64,000 nucleotides of DNA, taken from assembly GCA_964370215.1 (NCBI GenBank), contig CAYJIM010000001.1, forward strand, positions 62,001 through 126,000. Direction: 5' to 3'. Below, piece after piece: positions 7,853 through 17,164 of the stretch (the stretch's first letter is position 1; each line of letters begins with the position of its first letter). This stretch comes from Massiliimalia sp964370215 (lineage in GTDB: Bacteria > Bacillota > Clostridia > Oscillospirales > Ruminococcaceae). The position numbers were made by a program, and so were the translations under genes. The notes beneath the pieces were generated by a model. The model was not told the DNA's origin, made no database searches, and saw only the letters and a program-made list of their open reading frames with translations.

Positions 7853-10138
7853 TGAAATCTCTCCTTTTTTTTGTACAATGGTTTGTTGTTTTGGTTTAAA
7901 ACGGGTGAGACGCAGTGCGTTGAGCACGACACAGACGGAACTAAAGCTCATAGCAAAAGCACCAAACATGGGATCTAGTGAAATGCCCCAAATCGGCATC
8001 AATACCCCTGCCGCGATAGGAATACCAAGGGTGTTATAGATGAGCGCCCAGAATAAATTTTGCTTGATGGTACGAATGGTTGCGTGGCTGAGTGCAATGC
8101 CGTTGACCACATCCAACAGCTGATCCTTCATCAACACAAAATCAGCAGTCTCAATGGCAACGTCGGTACCAGCACCGATTGCCATACCCACATCAGCAAT
8201 AGCCAGTGCGGGGGCATCATTGATCCCATCACCAACCATGGCAACGGTTTTTCCCTGTGCTTGATAATCCTTGACCAGTTTACTCTTTTCCTGTGGCAGT
8301 ACACCGCTGTGTATAACATCAATACCTGCTTGCCCTGCAATATGCCTAGCAACAAGTTCGTGGTCACCTGTGACCATCGCGACCTGTAGTCCCATTGCTT
8401 TCATCGCTGCGACCGCTTCGATACTGGATGGTTTGATGGGATCAGCAATGGCAAGCAGTCCCAAACAACGGTCCTCTTTAGCAAAGAACAGTACTGTTTT
8501 TCCTTCTCCCGCCAACTGCTCAAAGGAGGGCTGTACTGCTGTGGTGTCTACCCCTTCTGCCTGCATCATACGAAGGTTACCAGCAAAGATAGGGACACCT
8601 TGTAATGTGGCAGAAACACCGTGTCCTTCTTTGGTTTTAAAATTGGCAATTTCAGCAAGGGGGATCTGCTGCTTTTTGCAATGTCGTACCACTGCTTGTG
8701 CCAAAGGATGTTCACTGGCATGTTCCAGCGCATAGGCGAGGGGTAGGAGGGTAGTATCGAGGGAGACGACATCGGTCACCGTTGGATGGCCTTCGGTGAT
8801 GGTGCCTGTTTTATCCAAAATCACGGTATCGACTTTATGGGCAATCTCCAATGTTTCGGCAGACTTGATGAGGACACCGAGCGATGCCCCTTTCCCTGTA
8901 GCAACCATAATAGCGGTTGGTGTGGCAAGACCCAATGCACAGGGACAAGAGATGACAAGGACTGCAATGGCACTGCGTAGTGCCGACTCAAAAGGTGCAC
9001 CGAAAAGCATCCAAACAAGAAAAGAAAGTATGGAAATGCCAATGACAATCGGGACAAACACGCCCGACACACGGTCGGCGAGTTTTGAAATGGGTGCTTT
9101 GGAAGAGCTCGCCTCATCCACCAATTGAATGATTTTGGAAAGGGTGGTATCCTGTCCTACATGGGTTGCTTGAATTTTCAAAAGTCCAGTACGGTTGATG
9201 GTTGCAGCCGTGACAGCATCGCCAAAGGTTTTATCGACAGGAATACTCTCCCCACTGATCATCGATTCATCGACAGAAGCATGTCCTTCTAAAATGACAC
9301 CATCTACAGGAATTTTGCCACCCGGTCGTACGACACAACAATCCCCAACCTGTACTTGATCGATTGGGACTTCAGTCTCGATACCATCCTTTAGTAAAAT
9401 GGCAGTGGTAGCAGACAAATCCATGAGCTTTTTGATGGCATCTGAGGTCTTTTGTTTGGAACGACTTTCTAAAGTTTTGCCAAGGGTGATGAGTACCAAA
9501 ATCATACCGGCAGTTTCAAAGTAAAGATCCATTGTCAGTTGATGAGTGCTAGAAAAATCCTGTATTGCCAAGGCATACCCGAGACGATAGATGCCATAAA
9601 TGCTGTAAATGATAGCGGCAGTAGAACCGATGGCAATGAGACTATCCATGTTGGGTCGACGATGCCAAAGGGCACGGAATCCTTTGATAAAATAGGATTG
9701 GTTGAGGAAGACAATCACGGTGGTGAGTAACAGCTGTGTGAGTGCGAAGGTCAACGCATGTTCGTGTGCCGAGAAAAAGGAGGGCAGTGTCCAACCCATC
9801 ATATGACCCATGGCTAGATAAAAGAGCGGTATGCCAAAAATAAAGGAAGCGATACAGCGTCCTTTCATTGTACGGTAATCGGCGTTGGTCTGGGAAACAT
9901 CGCCAGTTGTTATAGCGGCTTCTTGCTGTAAATCAGCTGCCTGATACCCAACGGCGTTGACCGCTTGTAGGATAGCCCCTTCTTGAATGCAGGTTTCGTC
10001 ATAAGTGGCCTTCATTTGATTTTTTAAAAGTTGCACTTCAACAGAAGTGACCCCTTGTAGTTCTTTGACTGTTTTTTCCACAGCACTACTACAGGCAGAA
10101 CAGGTCATACCCTGTACAGAAAATGTTTTTGTTGTCAT
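7634..10138 (-). CDS. copA: Copper-exporting P1B ATPase CopA fused to a C-terminal CopZ-like domain
   Basis: 834 residues. An N-terminal heavy-metal-associated domain carries GMTCSACSSAVEK; the P-type core follows with TGES, the transport motif SCPCALGLATP, the phosphorylation site DKTGT and GDGINDAPAL. After the last membrane segments (ending near LRLTRFKP) a short linker leads into a second metal-binding domain with DGMMCHHCTGRVEAAL. CopA exports Cu(I) from the cytosol; CopZ is its chaperone. The fusion depends on an A8 tract (minus strand, 7865-7872). With one A fewer, the pump would stop at a TGA overlapping the ATG of the CopZ part. ATG 10138 is preferred to 10144 for Shine-Dalgarno spacing. 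Confidence 0.93.
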   Translation of the reverse strand: MTTKTFSVQGMTCSACSSAVEKTVKELQGVTSVEVQLLKNQMKATYDETCIQEGAILQAVNAVGYQAADLQQEAAITTGDVSQTNADYRTMKGRCIASFIFGIPLFYLAMGHMMGWTLPSFFSAHEHALTFALTQLLLTTVIVFLNQSYFIKGFRALWHRRPNMDSLIAIGSTAAIIYSIYGIYRLGYALAIQDFSSTHQLTMDLYFETAGMILVLITLGKTLESRSKQKTSDAIKKLMDLSATTAILLKDGIETEVPIDQVQVGDCCVVRPGGKIPVDGVILEGHASVDESMISGESIPVDKTFGDAVTAATINRTGLLKIQATHVGQDTTLSKIIQLVDEASSSKAPISKLADRVSGVFVPIVIGISILSFLVWMLFGAPFESALRSAIAVLVISCPCALGLATPTAIMVATGKGASLGVLIKSAETLEIAHKVDTVILDKTGTITEGHPTVTDVVSLDTTLLPLAYALEHASEHPLAQAVVRHCKKQQIPLAEIANFKTKEGHGVSATLQGVPIFAGNLRMMQAEGVDTTAVQPSFEQLAGEGKTVLFFAKEDRCLGLLAIADPIKPSSIEAVAAMKAMGLQVAMVTGDHELVARHIAGQAGIDVIHSGVLPQEKSKLVKDYQAQGKTVAMVGDGINDAPALAIADVGMAIGAGTDVAIETADFVLMKDQLLDVVNGIALSHATIRTIKQNLFWALIYNTLGIPIAAGVLMPIWGISLDPMFGAFAMSFSSVCVVLNALRLTRFKPKQQTIVQKKGEISMTTTKVMTIDGMMCHHCTGRVEAALSALPTVTAVVMNLEEKTATVTASEPLEDAVLQHTVETAGYKLLSIQD

Positions 10139-10152
10139 ATTCATCCCCCTCT

Positions 10153-10207
10153 CCCACCCTAGGGGGGTGGTTCATTTCAGTATAACACCAGAAGTTTATT
10201 TTGTCAA
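10153..10207 (-). promoter_or_regulatory. copA-csoR promoter with candidate CsoR operator
   Basis: Minus strand TTGACA (10202-10207), 17-base spacer and TATACT (10179-10184). Just downstream, over the expected transcription start and early leader, lies the G/C-rich imperfect palindrome CCCACCCTAGGGGGGTGG (10153-10170), similar in form to known CsoR sites. Repression by blocking initiation is inferred. Confidence 0.75.
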
Positions 10208-10271
10208 CATCAAAAACAGATCCAACATGTAAGGGGGGAGTCGCTCACATGTTGGATCTGTTTTTGATGTT
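10206..10271 (-). terminator. Terminator after the AraC-type response regulator
   Basis: Perfect 25-bp inverted repeat, arms 10206-10230 and 10247-10271, loop of 16 bases. The right arm overlaps the stop codon of the regulator gene and the left arm touches the -35 box of the copA promoter. Confidence 0.8.
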
Positions 10272-11844
10272 ATCCGATACGATTGGTACGTACCTTCTCT
10301 CGATATTCTGTCGGGGAAGTACCAGTATGTTTTTTAAAAGCAAGAGAAAAGTAATTGGTGTCACGATAACCGACGAGCAATGCCACTTTTCCTGTCTTTT
10401 GATTGGTGGTTTCTAGTAGACTTTTTGCCATATCAATGCGCTGTCTGACAATATATTCATTGCAACCCTCACCGCACACCTTCTTAAATAACCTTGAAAA
10501 ATAGTTGGGTGTGATGTAAAGGCTTTCTGCAATGCTTGCCACCGACAAATCCTCGGCCAAGTGCTGTGAGATATACAGCTTTGCTTTGGCAATGGTTTCG
10601 TGGGTTTCAGTGTCCTTATCCTCCAGCAACTGGGTCAGAAAAGTTTTGGTGAACTGACATGCATCTGCAACAGTTGCGGAAGAAAGACTGTTCATCAAAG
10701 AGGTCAAGCGTGTATCGCTATTTTTTCCAGATTCTGAAAGGTGACAGAAATAGATGGCAGAAGCAAGATCAAAACAATAGCGACGCACCGCCGGCGCGGA
10801 CAAATGATAGGATTCAGTACAGTCCTCAAAGGCTTGAAAAGCACGCATCACTTGATCAAAATAGGTAATATTGGTCATCATATTTTGCTTCAACTCTCCA
10901 AATACTTCTTGGAACAAGCGCATTCTCCGTTCCAATTTCTGGCCTTGTAGAATAAAGTTGAGTGAATCACTTGCATGTGTCTGTAGTAGATTTTGCGCTT
11001 CGGTATAAGAATAAGAGAGGTCAGCGCAGTTATTGACGATGCTACCGATGGCCAACTTGACTGAGAGATCATATTCACTGAGTATCATGCGTCGTAAGTT
11101 TTCCATGCGTCGGGTCACTTCATCTTGCTGCACATCACAAAAGAGCACTATGCCAATATTGCCATGGCTGTCTTCGAAAGTAATGCCGGCTTCTTTGGCA
11201 TCAATGAGATTGATACATAAATTTTTGACTGATAGGGACAACAATTCTCGTTCTTCGTGACGAGATGTAGATAGCTTTAATTCCGGCATCATCAAAACCA
11301 GCTGCATCGGTTTTGTCGTGTCGTAATGACAGGATTGGAGCATGGCAATCAGGTTTTCTGCAGTGCATTGACTGACAAAAAAGTTTTGTAATGTTTTTTC
11401 TAATTTTACCTGTTCCAACACACCTTGCGCACGAATCAGTCGCTGTTGCTGTTGATTTTGCAACTGCACTTCATGTATCTGATGGAGCTGCCTTTCAATT
11501 GCCTCTTGCAACTGCACCTCATCAGCAGGTTTAAGTAAAAAGTCCTGTACATGAAGTTTACAACAGTGTTGTGCATATTCAAAAGAATCATATCCGGTCA
11601 ATACGATGATACGCAACTGTGGAAATTGTGCACGGGCTTTCTCAATCAATTGAAGTCCATTCATCTCTGTCATATTGATGTCAGTCAACATCAGGTGTAT
11701 ATTCTGTGTTGCAAGAATGTCCAACGCTTCGGCGCCACTTGCTGCTGTCAGAACAGTCGTGACCTGCATCTGTTTCCATGGCAATGTTTTGGCAATCCCA
11801 TTGCGAATCATCAACTCATCATCTACAATCAATACATGGTACAA
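10270..11844 (-). CDS. AraC-type response regulator, YesN-like
   Basis: 524 residues. An N-terminal receiver domain has the phospho-acceptor aspartate in LMLTDINMTEMNG (about residue 54) and the conserved lysine in DFLLKPADE. A long central region of about 270 residues follows. The C-terminal AraC double helix-turn-helix spans roughly residues 415-520 (SVASIAESLYITPNYFSRLFKK, then GYRDTNYFSLAFKKHTGTSP, a typical second motif). It lies 26 bases downstream of the sensor kinase gene, and both follow the sugar ABC genes, so it most likely activates the transporter operon. The ligand is not evident. Confidence 0.9.
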   Translation of the reverse strand: MYHVLIVDDELMIRNGIAKTLPWKQMQVTTVLTAASGAEALDILATQNIHLMLTDINMTEMNGLQLIEKARAQFPQLRIIVLTGYDSFEYAQHCCKLHVQDFLLKPADEVQLQEAIERQLHQIHEVQLQNQQQQRLIRAQGVLEQVKLEKTLQNFFVSQCTAENLIAMLQSCHYDTTKPMQLVLMMPELKLSTSRHEERELLSLSVKNLCINLIDAKEAGITFEDSHGNIGIVLFCDVQQDEVTRRMENLRRMILSEYDLSVKLAIGSIVNNCADLSYSYTEAQNLLQTHASDSLNFILQGQKLERRMRLFQEVFGELKQNMMTNITYFDQVMRAFQAFEDCTESYHLSAPAVRRYCFDLASAIYFCHLSESGKNSDTRLTSLMNSLSSATVADACQFTKTFLTQLLEDKDTETHETIAKAKLYISQHLAEDLSVASIAESLYITPNYFSRLFKKVCGEGCNEYIVRQRIDMAKSLLETTNQKTGKVALLVGYRDTNYFSLAFKKHTGTSPTEYREKVRTNRIG

Positions 11845-11870
11845 GTAAAATCCCCCTTATCGGTGTGGTG

Positions 11871-13637
11871 TTAAGACGGCCGGTAGGGCAGTTTGATGTC
11901 TACCGTGACACCACCGGTTTCATTGGCGGTATAAAACAAACCATATCCTCTTCCAAAGATCATTTCGATCCGCTTATGTACATTGCGAACCCCATAACCG
12001 AACGATTCGTCAAATTCCGAAATGGAACTGTTGATTTCAACAATTTCTTCTTTTGAAATGCCACTGCCTGAGTCTGCAACATGGATGATAATATCCGACC
12101 CGTCCTGACTGGCTGTGATTTTAACCGCTCCCTTTTGACCATTTTTAATTTTGATTCCATGATAAATGGAGTTTTCAATGAGCGGTTGCAGTGTCATTTT
12201 CGGCATGGGCACCTGTTGCAATTGTGGTGCAACATCAATGTCACTCTCAATAATATCCCCATAACGCAAGTTTTGAATGATGAGATAATTTTTGATATGT
12301 GCAAGTTCTTGTGACAATGGGATGATGTCTTGCCCCCGGCTGAGACAGAGACGATAGTAATTTGCAAGTGCCTTGACAAGTTTCGAGACTTGTTGGTTGC
12401 CGTCGGCCAGTGCCTGCCAATGAATGCAGTCAAGAGTATTGTATAAAAAGTGGGGCTTGATTTGAGATTGTAGGGCGTTCAATTCAATGCGCTCAATTTG
12501 TCGTTGGTCTTCCTTGACATGCTCGACAAGTTCATCCAATCGCACGACCATTGTGTTGAAGCTTTCACCCATTTCTTTGAAATCTTTACCCACTCCTGTC
12601 GTTTGTGCACGTGTTTCAAAGTTCCCATCCGAAACCTTTTTCATATGAAATTGAATAGAACGAATCGGTTCATACAGCTCATGTACCTGTCTGCGGAAGA
12701 AAAATAGACTGGCGAGTACGAGAATCAACACCATAACAAGGAGTTGCCACAACATTTGGTTGGTCTGTTCTCGGAAGAGTTGCAATGGACTTACTTCCAC
12801 CAAGAAAAGATTCCATTCCTCAATTTCACTATAACTGTACCATTGATCATCGACAGAAAAGCTGCCACCATCATTTGAAAAAGTGGTAAAGTCAGCAGGG
12901 AGTGCGATATCACCGGTTTCGATCCCCGGTAAAGTCATGCCATTTTCCGTCATCAGGGTCATTTGAGTGTTATCAAACTCTAAAAACTGGGTCAAGGCAG
13001 CAAGATCAAGACTCATGCAGAGCAGTCCGATTTCTTTGCCTAAAATATATTGATGGTATACCGGACGGTAAAGATTTAAACTATAACGATTGCTTCCATT
13101 CAAAGAAGGGGTGATGGAATAACGCAAACTGCCAAATTCCTTTTGAAAGGCGGACTCATAATCCTGTTCTAATAATTCCACTAAATTCATTTCTGTAATA
13201 GTGTCACCATTGTAGATGAAATCTTGACGATCCGCTGTAATGAGGGTAACGTAATTGATGTGCTCTTTGGTGTTGCGTAAATTCAAAATAGTGGAGAATA
13301 CCGCTTTTGTTGTCGTTAGCACTTGTCGCTCCTGCGGTGGTGCGTTCAAATAGGTTTGCACCATTGAATCAAGGACAAGGATCTGCATCAGTTCGTCGTA
13401 GTTGTCAAGACTGATGGCGGTATTTTTGGAAATGGTCGTCAGCTGTTGCGTGGTTAATTGCTGAGACTGATCGGTGATGGTACGAAATGCCAGATTGGTA
13501 GAGGTAAACAAAATGATGATGGAAGCTGACGTCAAGACAACAAACATCAATAATAATATTTTTTGATCCAAGGTTCTGGTCTGAAAATATCGATACACCT
13601 TTTGATATAAATTTGTCAACGGCGTCACCTGTTTCAA
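11871..13637 (-). CDS. Sensor histidine kinase, YesM-like
   Basis: 588 residues. One membrane helix near residues 26-47, an extracellular sensor region of about 235 residues, a second helix near 290-310 followed by a HAMP-type linker (IRSIQFHMKKVSDGNFETR). The kinase part is of the His_kinase/LytS-YesM class with the phospho-acceptor histidine in QSQIKPHFLYNTLD, then an ATPase domain with N-box MTLQPLIENSIYHGI and glycine box DSGSGIS. Such kinases pair with AraC-type regulators, as here. A separate promoter lies directly upstream, so the pair can be expressed without the transporter. It probably senses the sugar or the loaded binding protein. Confidence 0.9.
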   Translation of the reverse strand: MKQVTPLTNLYQKVYRYFQTRTLDQKILLLMFVVLTSASIIILFTSTNLAFRTITDQSQQLTTQQLTTISKNTAISLDNYDELMQILVLDSMVQTYLNAPPQERQVLTTTKAVFSTILNLRNTKEHINYVTLITADRQDFIYNGDTITEMNLVELLEQDYESAFQKEFGSLRYSITPSLNGSNRYSLNLYRPVYHQYILGKEIGLLCMSLDLAALTQFLEFDNTQMTLMTENGMTLPGIETGDIALPADFTTFSNDGGSFSVDDQWYSYSEIEEWNLFLVEVSPLQLFREQTNQMLWQLLVMVLILVLASLFFFRRQVHELYEPIRSIQFHMKKVSDGNFETRAQTTGVGKDFKEMGESFNTMVVRLDELVEHVKEDQRQIERIELNALQSQIKPHFLYNTLDCIHWQALADGNQQVSKLVKALANYYRLCLSRGQDIIPLSQELAHIKNYLIIQNLRYGDIIESDIDVAPQLQQVPMPKMTLQPLIENSIYHGIKIKNGQKGAVKITASQDGSDIIIHVADSGSGISKEEIVEINSSISEFDESFGYGVRNVHKRIEMIFGRGYGLFYTANETGGVTVDIKLPYRPS

Positions 13638-13680
13638 GATTTTTTAAAGAATGTGTGGCAATTAATACGACATTGTTACT

Positions 13681-13709
13681 ATTATATATGTTTTTAAGTA
13701 GATTTGCAA
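13681..13709 (-). promoter_or_regulatory. Promoter of the YesM/YesN-type pair
   Basis: Minus strand TTGCAA (13704-13709), 17-base spacer, TATAAT (13681-13686), 44 bases before the kinase start. Confidence 0.7.
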
Positions 13710-13745
13710 GTAAATTATCAATAATATATCAAATGAACAGAAAAA

Positions 13746-13780
13746 GACCGTATCACAGATGGGGTTTCTGTGATACGGTC
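13746..13780 (-). terminator. Terminator after the sugar permease genes
   Basis: Perfect 14-bp inverted repeat GACCGTATCACAGA / TCTGTGATACGGTC, arms 13746-13759 and 13767-13780, with a T-rich stretch after it on the minus strand. It separates the transporter genes from the two-component genes. Confidence 0.8.
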
Positions 13781-13807
13781 GCATGAGCTGATCTGATAAA
13801 AAACAAT

Positions 13808-14656
13808 TTATCCTTTGACAGCACCTGCCATCATCCCTTTGACCAAACGATCTTGGAAGATGATAAACATCAAAATCATTGGCAAGACACTCAATGCCAA
13901 AACTGCCATGATAACAGGGGTGTTGGAGGAATATTGTCCTTGGTATTCCCAGATTGCAAGCGGTAAAGTTCTGTTTTCTACCGATTGGGTGAGGGTGAAT
14001 GCAAAGCTAAACTCATTCCAAATGTTGACCCCATTGTAGATTGCAAGAGTGGAAAGGCCAGGAGTAGAGAGAGGAAGGATGATGCTAAAGAAGGTACGGT
14101 ATTTACCACAGCCATCCATTTCAGCCGCTTCTTCCAACTCTTTTGGAATGCCACTCATGAAAGAAGTGAGAATGAATACCGAAATCGGTGTTGCGAATGC
14201 AATGGCAGGACCAATTAGTGCTAAGAGGGTATCATAAGTACCAAGTGCATTGGTCATGCTAAAAACCGGAATCAAAGTGATGTGAATTGGGACAGACATG
14301 ACAGCAACGATGCCAGCATAAATAGGTTTACAGAGTTTGAATTTAAAACGAGATAGCGGGTAAGATGCACAAGCTGCAATGAAGAGCAGGATGATCAGCG
14401 AAACAGCAAGTACGATCACACTGTTGCGGAAGAAGAGAAAGTAATTTCCTTCCAGTACCTCGACAAAGTTTCTCGGATCGAAACTTTCCGGCATGGTGAA
14501 TACCCCACTGGTCAACATTTCAAACTCTTCTTTGAAGGCTGCCATGATCATGAAAAAGAATGGGATAAATGCCATCACGAGCCAGACGAGTGCTAAAATA
14601 CCGGCAATGGTCCAAGCAATGATGCTTTTGATTTTTGTTTTTTGGGTCTTTTCCAT
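13808..14656 (-). CDS. Sugar ABC transporter permease, CUT1 family (MalG-like)
   Basis: 282 residues with six candidate membrane helices. The EAA loop that docks the ATPase reads EEAAEMDGCGKYRTFFSIILPLSTPGL. N-terminal extension and length match the MalG/AraQ subfamily of carbohydrate permeases. Four bases separate it from the partner permease. No ATPase gene is present in the operon; CUT1 systems often use a shared MsmK/UgpC-type ATPase encoded elsewhere, which I infer here. The gene is followed by a strong terminator. Confidence 0.93.
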   Translation of the reverse strand: MEKTQKTKIKSIIAWTIAGILALVWLVMAFIPFFFMIMAAFKEEFEMLTSGVFTMPESFDPRNFVEVLEGNYFLFFRNSVIVLAVSLIILLFIAACASYPLSRFKFKLCKPIYAGIVAVMSVPIHITLIPVFSMTNALGTYDTLLALIGPAIAFATPISVFILTSFMSGIPKELEEAAEMDGCGKYRTFFSIILPLSTPGLSTLAIYNGVNIWNEFSFAFTLTQSVENRTLPLAIWEYQGQYSSNTPVIMAVLALSVLPMILMFIIFQDRLVKGMMAGAVKG

Positions 14657-14660
14657 CTGA

Positions 14661-15563
14661 TTAGTCCTCCTCTTTTTTGTTGATCAGTCGCATAGTGATC
14701 AATGCCATTAAGGTAATGAGGATAAACATCCCACCTGCAACAGCAGAACCGTAACCCATGCGGAAGTTTCTGAAGGAGTGTTGGTACATGTACGTTGCCA
14801 TCAATTCTGTGGAGGTGCCCGGACCACCACCGGTCATAACATAGATCAAATCGAAGTATTTGAGTGATCCTACCATGGAGAGGATCGCGGCACTGCGCAT
14901 CGAAGGGAACATGAGGGGGAATGCAATTTTCCAGAAGTACTGCCCTCTGGTTGCTCCGTCGATGATGGATGCTTCATATACATCAAAAGGAATTGCGGTG
15001 AATGCTGCCATGAAGTAAACCATATAGAAAGGAACAAATTGCCAACAAATAACGCCGATAACTGTTAAGAGAGCAGTGTCCTGATTCCCCAATAAGTCAA
15101 TCTTGCCACCACCGAGCATTTCTGAGATGGTGGAGATGATCCCACCGTTGACACCCAAAGCATAACGGAACAAGAACCCGATTGCAACGGAAGACATCAA
15201 GAGTGGCAGGAACCAAATTACTTTAAAGATGTTGAACTTTTTACCACCGATGTCAAGGAACGTTGCCAGTGCCAAACCAATCGGTAGCTGAATCACAATA
15301 GAACAGACCATGATGATGAGGTTGTTTAAGAATGCTTTCCAAAAATCCTCATCGTTGATTAGTTCAATCCAGTTGCCCATACCAATGAAATCTCGATCAA
15401 CGGCAATCCCATTCCAGTCATAGGTACTGGTGATAAAGGTACTGATGATGGGGTAGACGATGAAAATTGCCATCAGTATCATGACCGGTGTCAAAAAGAT
15501 GGTTGCGGCAATGCGCGTAGACTTCATACGCTGTTTTGCCAATAATGAATGTTGTGTACTCAT
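14661..15563 (-). CDS. Sugar ABC transporter permease, CUT1 family (MalF-like)
   Basis: 300 residues with six candidate membrane helices. The EAA loop reads YEASIIDGATRGQYFWKIAFPLMFPSM, the form usual in MalF/UgpA-type permeases, and is followed by MTGGGPGTSTELMATYMYQ, also family-typical. It pairs with the downstream MalG-like permease. A hairpin in the 196-base gap behind the binding-protein gene probably lowers expression of the permeases relative to the binding protein. Sugar specificity cannot be deduced. Confidence 0.93.
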   Translation of the reverse strand: MSTQHSLLAKQRMKSTRIAATIFLTPVMILMAIFIVYPIISTFITSTYDWNGIAVDRDFIGMGNWIELINDEDFWKAFLNNLIIMVCSIVIQLPIGLALATFLDIGGKKFNIFKVIWFLPLLMSSVAIGFLFRYALGVNGGIISTISEMLGGGKIDLLGNQDTALLTVIGVICWQFVPFYMVYFMAAFTAIPFDVYEASIIDGATRGQYFWKIAFPLMFPSMRSAAILSMVGSLKYFDLIYVMTGGGPGTSTELMATYMYQHSFRNFRMGYGSAVAGGMFILITLMALITMRLINKKEED

Positions 15564-15710
15564 AATTATCCCTCCAATTTAATGTGAACAATTTGTTGTA
15601 CTAATTATAACAATTTTAGAAGAAAATAGATAGCGATAAATATATCCATTTTATATAATAATTACACTTCATTGCACCTAAAACCATATAAATACAGATA
15701 ATAGTAACAA

Positions 15711-15746
15711 AAAATGTTCTCTACCAACTTGGGTAGAGAACATTTT
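15711..15746 (-). terminator. Attenuating hairpin between binding-protein and permease genes
   Basis: 15-bp inverted repeat AAAATGTTCTCTACC / GGTAGAGAACATTTT with a 6-base loop (arms 15711-15725 and 15732-15746). Such partial terminators or mRNA-stabilising hairpins are common behind solute-binding-protein genes. Confidence 0.65.
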
Positions 15747-15759
15747 GAAGTGTTGTAAA

Positions 15760-17127
15760 TTAGTTGCCGAGGTAAGAAGACATCGCCTCTTGATGTGCAG
15801 CTGCGACTTCTTCCGGAGTTGCGGAATGGTCGAATAGTTTTTGAGATTCAGATTTGTGCACTTCAGCAACTTCATTAGGCAGGTATTGGTCATACCACAG
15901 CTGAATAGAAGAAGCATCTTCAATTGCAGAAGCAATGGTCGCATTGATCGGATCTTCAAAAGTCAATCCTTGGTATGGTGGGATTTTACCAACATCCATC
16001 GCCATTTCAATCCACGCATCATCGCTGTAGTAGCTTGCGAATTGGAACGCAGCGTCCAATTTTTCATCGGTACAGTTGAAGCTGATGAAGGTATCCCCAA
16101 TGGTACCAACCATGATAGAGGAATCTTCGTAGCCACCTTCAATTGCAGGGAACGGGAACCAGTCGATGTTTGCATAGAATTCTTCACTGTCGTCACGGTA
16201 AGAACCGACCATCCAAGAACCGTGAAGCTGCATGACAGCATCTTCGGTGTACATCATTTGTTTGGATTGTCCAGCATCTTCATCCAAGCCGTTGACACCT
16301 TCTGGGAAGTAACCGGCATCTACCCACTCTTGGATTTTTTCACCTGCATAGATGAATGGTTCGGATTCAAAGGTACCTGTCCCGGCAACTGCTTCTTGGA
16401 ATGGTTCCAATCCAGCGTAACGAGCAACGAGGTACATGTAGTACATCGAACCTGTCCATTGAGAAGCATTTGCCAAAGCAAATGGAACGTAACCTGCAGC
16501 GACCATCGCGTCACAGTTTGCTTCCAATTCAGCCAAGGTAGCAGGTGCTGTCAGGCCGAGTTCATCGTAAATTTTCGTGTTGTAGAATACGCCTGCAACT
16601 GAGTTGTTGAGGATTGGCAAACCGTAGATTTCGCCATTATAAGTCCCTTGCGCAACAGCAGCTTCTACCAATTTTTGATCGATGCCATACTCTTTGACAA
16701 GATCAGTAACAGGTTGTGCAAAGCCGGATTCCACGTATTCGATCATCGGACCACCCGACCAGCTAGTGTAAACGTCAGGAGCTTCACCGGCACTCATCGC
16801 AACGATCAATTTTTGTTTGTATTGGTCGTTTTGAGTAGCAGTGGAAACGATGGTGTAACCGGTATCAGCATTTTCGGTGTTGAATTTATCGATGGCGTAA
16901 GCATACAAGTCTTTATCAGGGTTTTCAGTCCCGATGTTCCAGAAGCTGATTTCGCCGCCTTCGCTGCTTGGTTCAGGTTCATCCTCTGTAGTTTCCGCAG
17001 TATCGGTGGTTGTTTCCGGTTCAGCGGTGTCTGTGGTAGTAGCAGGTGTACCGCAAGCGGTAAAGGTTGCAACTGCCATGGTAGCAAGTAGGGTAATTGC
17101 CAACGTTTTTTTCAAAATGGTGTTCAT
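15760..17127 (-). CDS. Extracellular sugar-binding lipoprotein
   Basis: 455 residues. A lipoprotein signal peptide (KKTLAITLLATMAVATFTAC) ends in a lipobox with Cys25, followed by an acidic Thr/Glu/Pro-rich linker to about residue 58, then the type 1 solute-binding fold (ISFWNIGTENPD, later SAGEAPDVYTSWSGG, and FISFNCTDEKLDAAFQFASY). It is membrane-anchored outside the cell and delivers carbohydrate to the permeases. First gene of the transport operon. In its leader lies an 8-bp palindrome (17165-17185). Confidence 0.92.
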   Translation of the reverse strand: MNTILKKTLAITLLATMAVATFTACGTPATTTDTAEPETTTDTAETTEDEPEPSSEGGEISFWNIGTENPDKDLYAYAIDKFNTENADTGYTIVSTATQNDQYKQKLIVAMSAGEAPDVYTSWSGGPMIEYVESGFAQPVTDLVKEYGIDQKLVEAAVAQGTYNGEIYGLPILNNSVAGVFYNTKIYDELGLTAPATLAELEANCDAMVAAGYVPFALANASQWTGSMYYMYLVARYAGLEPFQEAVAGTGTFESEPFIYAGEKIQEWVDAGYFPEGVNGLDEDAGQSKQMMYTEDAVMQLHGSWMVGSYRDDSEEFYANIDWFPFPAIEGGYEDSSIMVGTIGDTFISFNCTDEKLDAAFQFASYYSDDAWIEMAMDVGKIPPYQGLTFEDPINATIASAIEDASSIQLWYDQYLPNEVAEVHKSESQKLFDHSATPEEVAAAHQEAMSSYLGN

Positions 17128-17164
17128 GGGTAGTCCTCCTTTAATTTAGGGTCTCCGTTTTAGG

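Noticed and set aside
15841..16602. Antisense frame over the sugar-binding protein gene
   Set aside because: Shadow of a well supported gene on the other strand.
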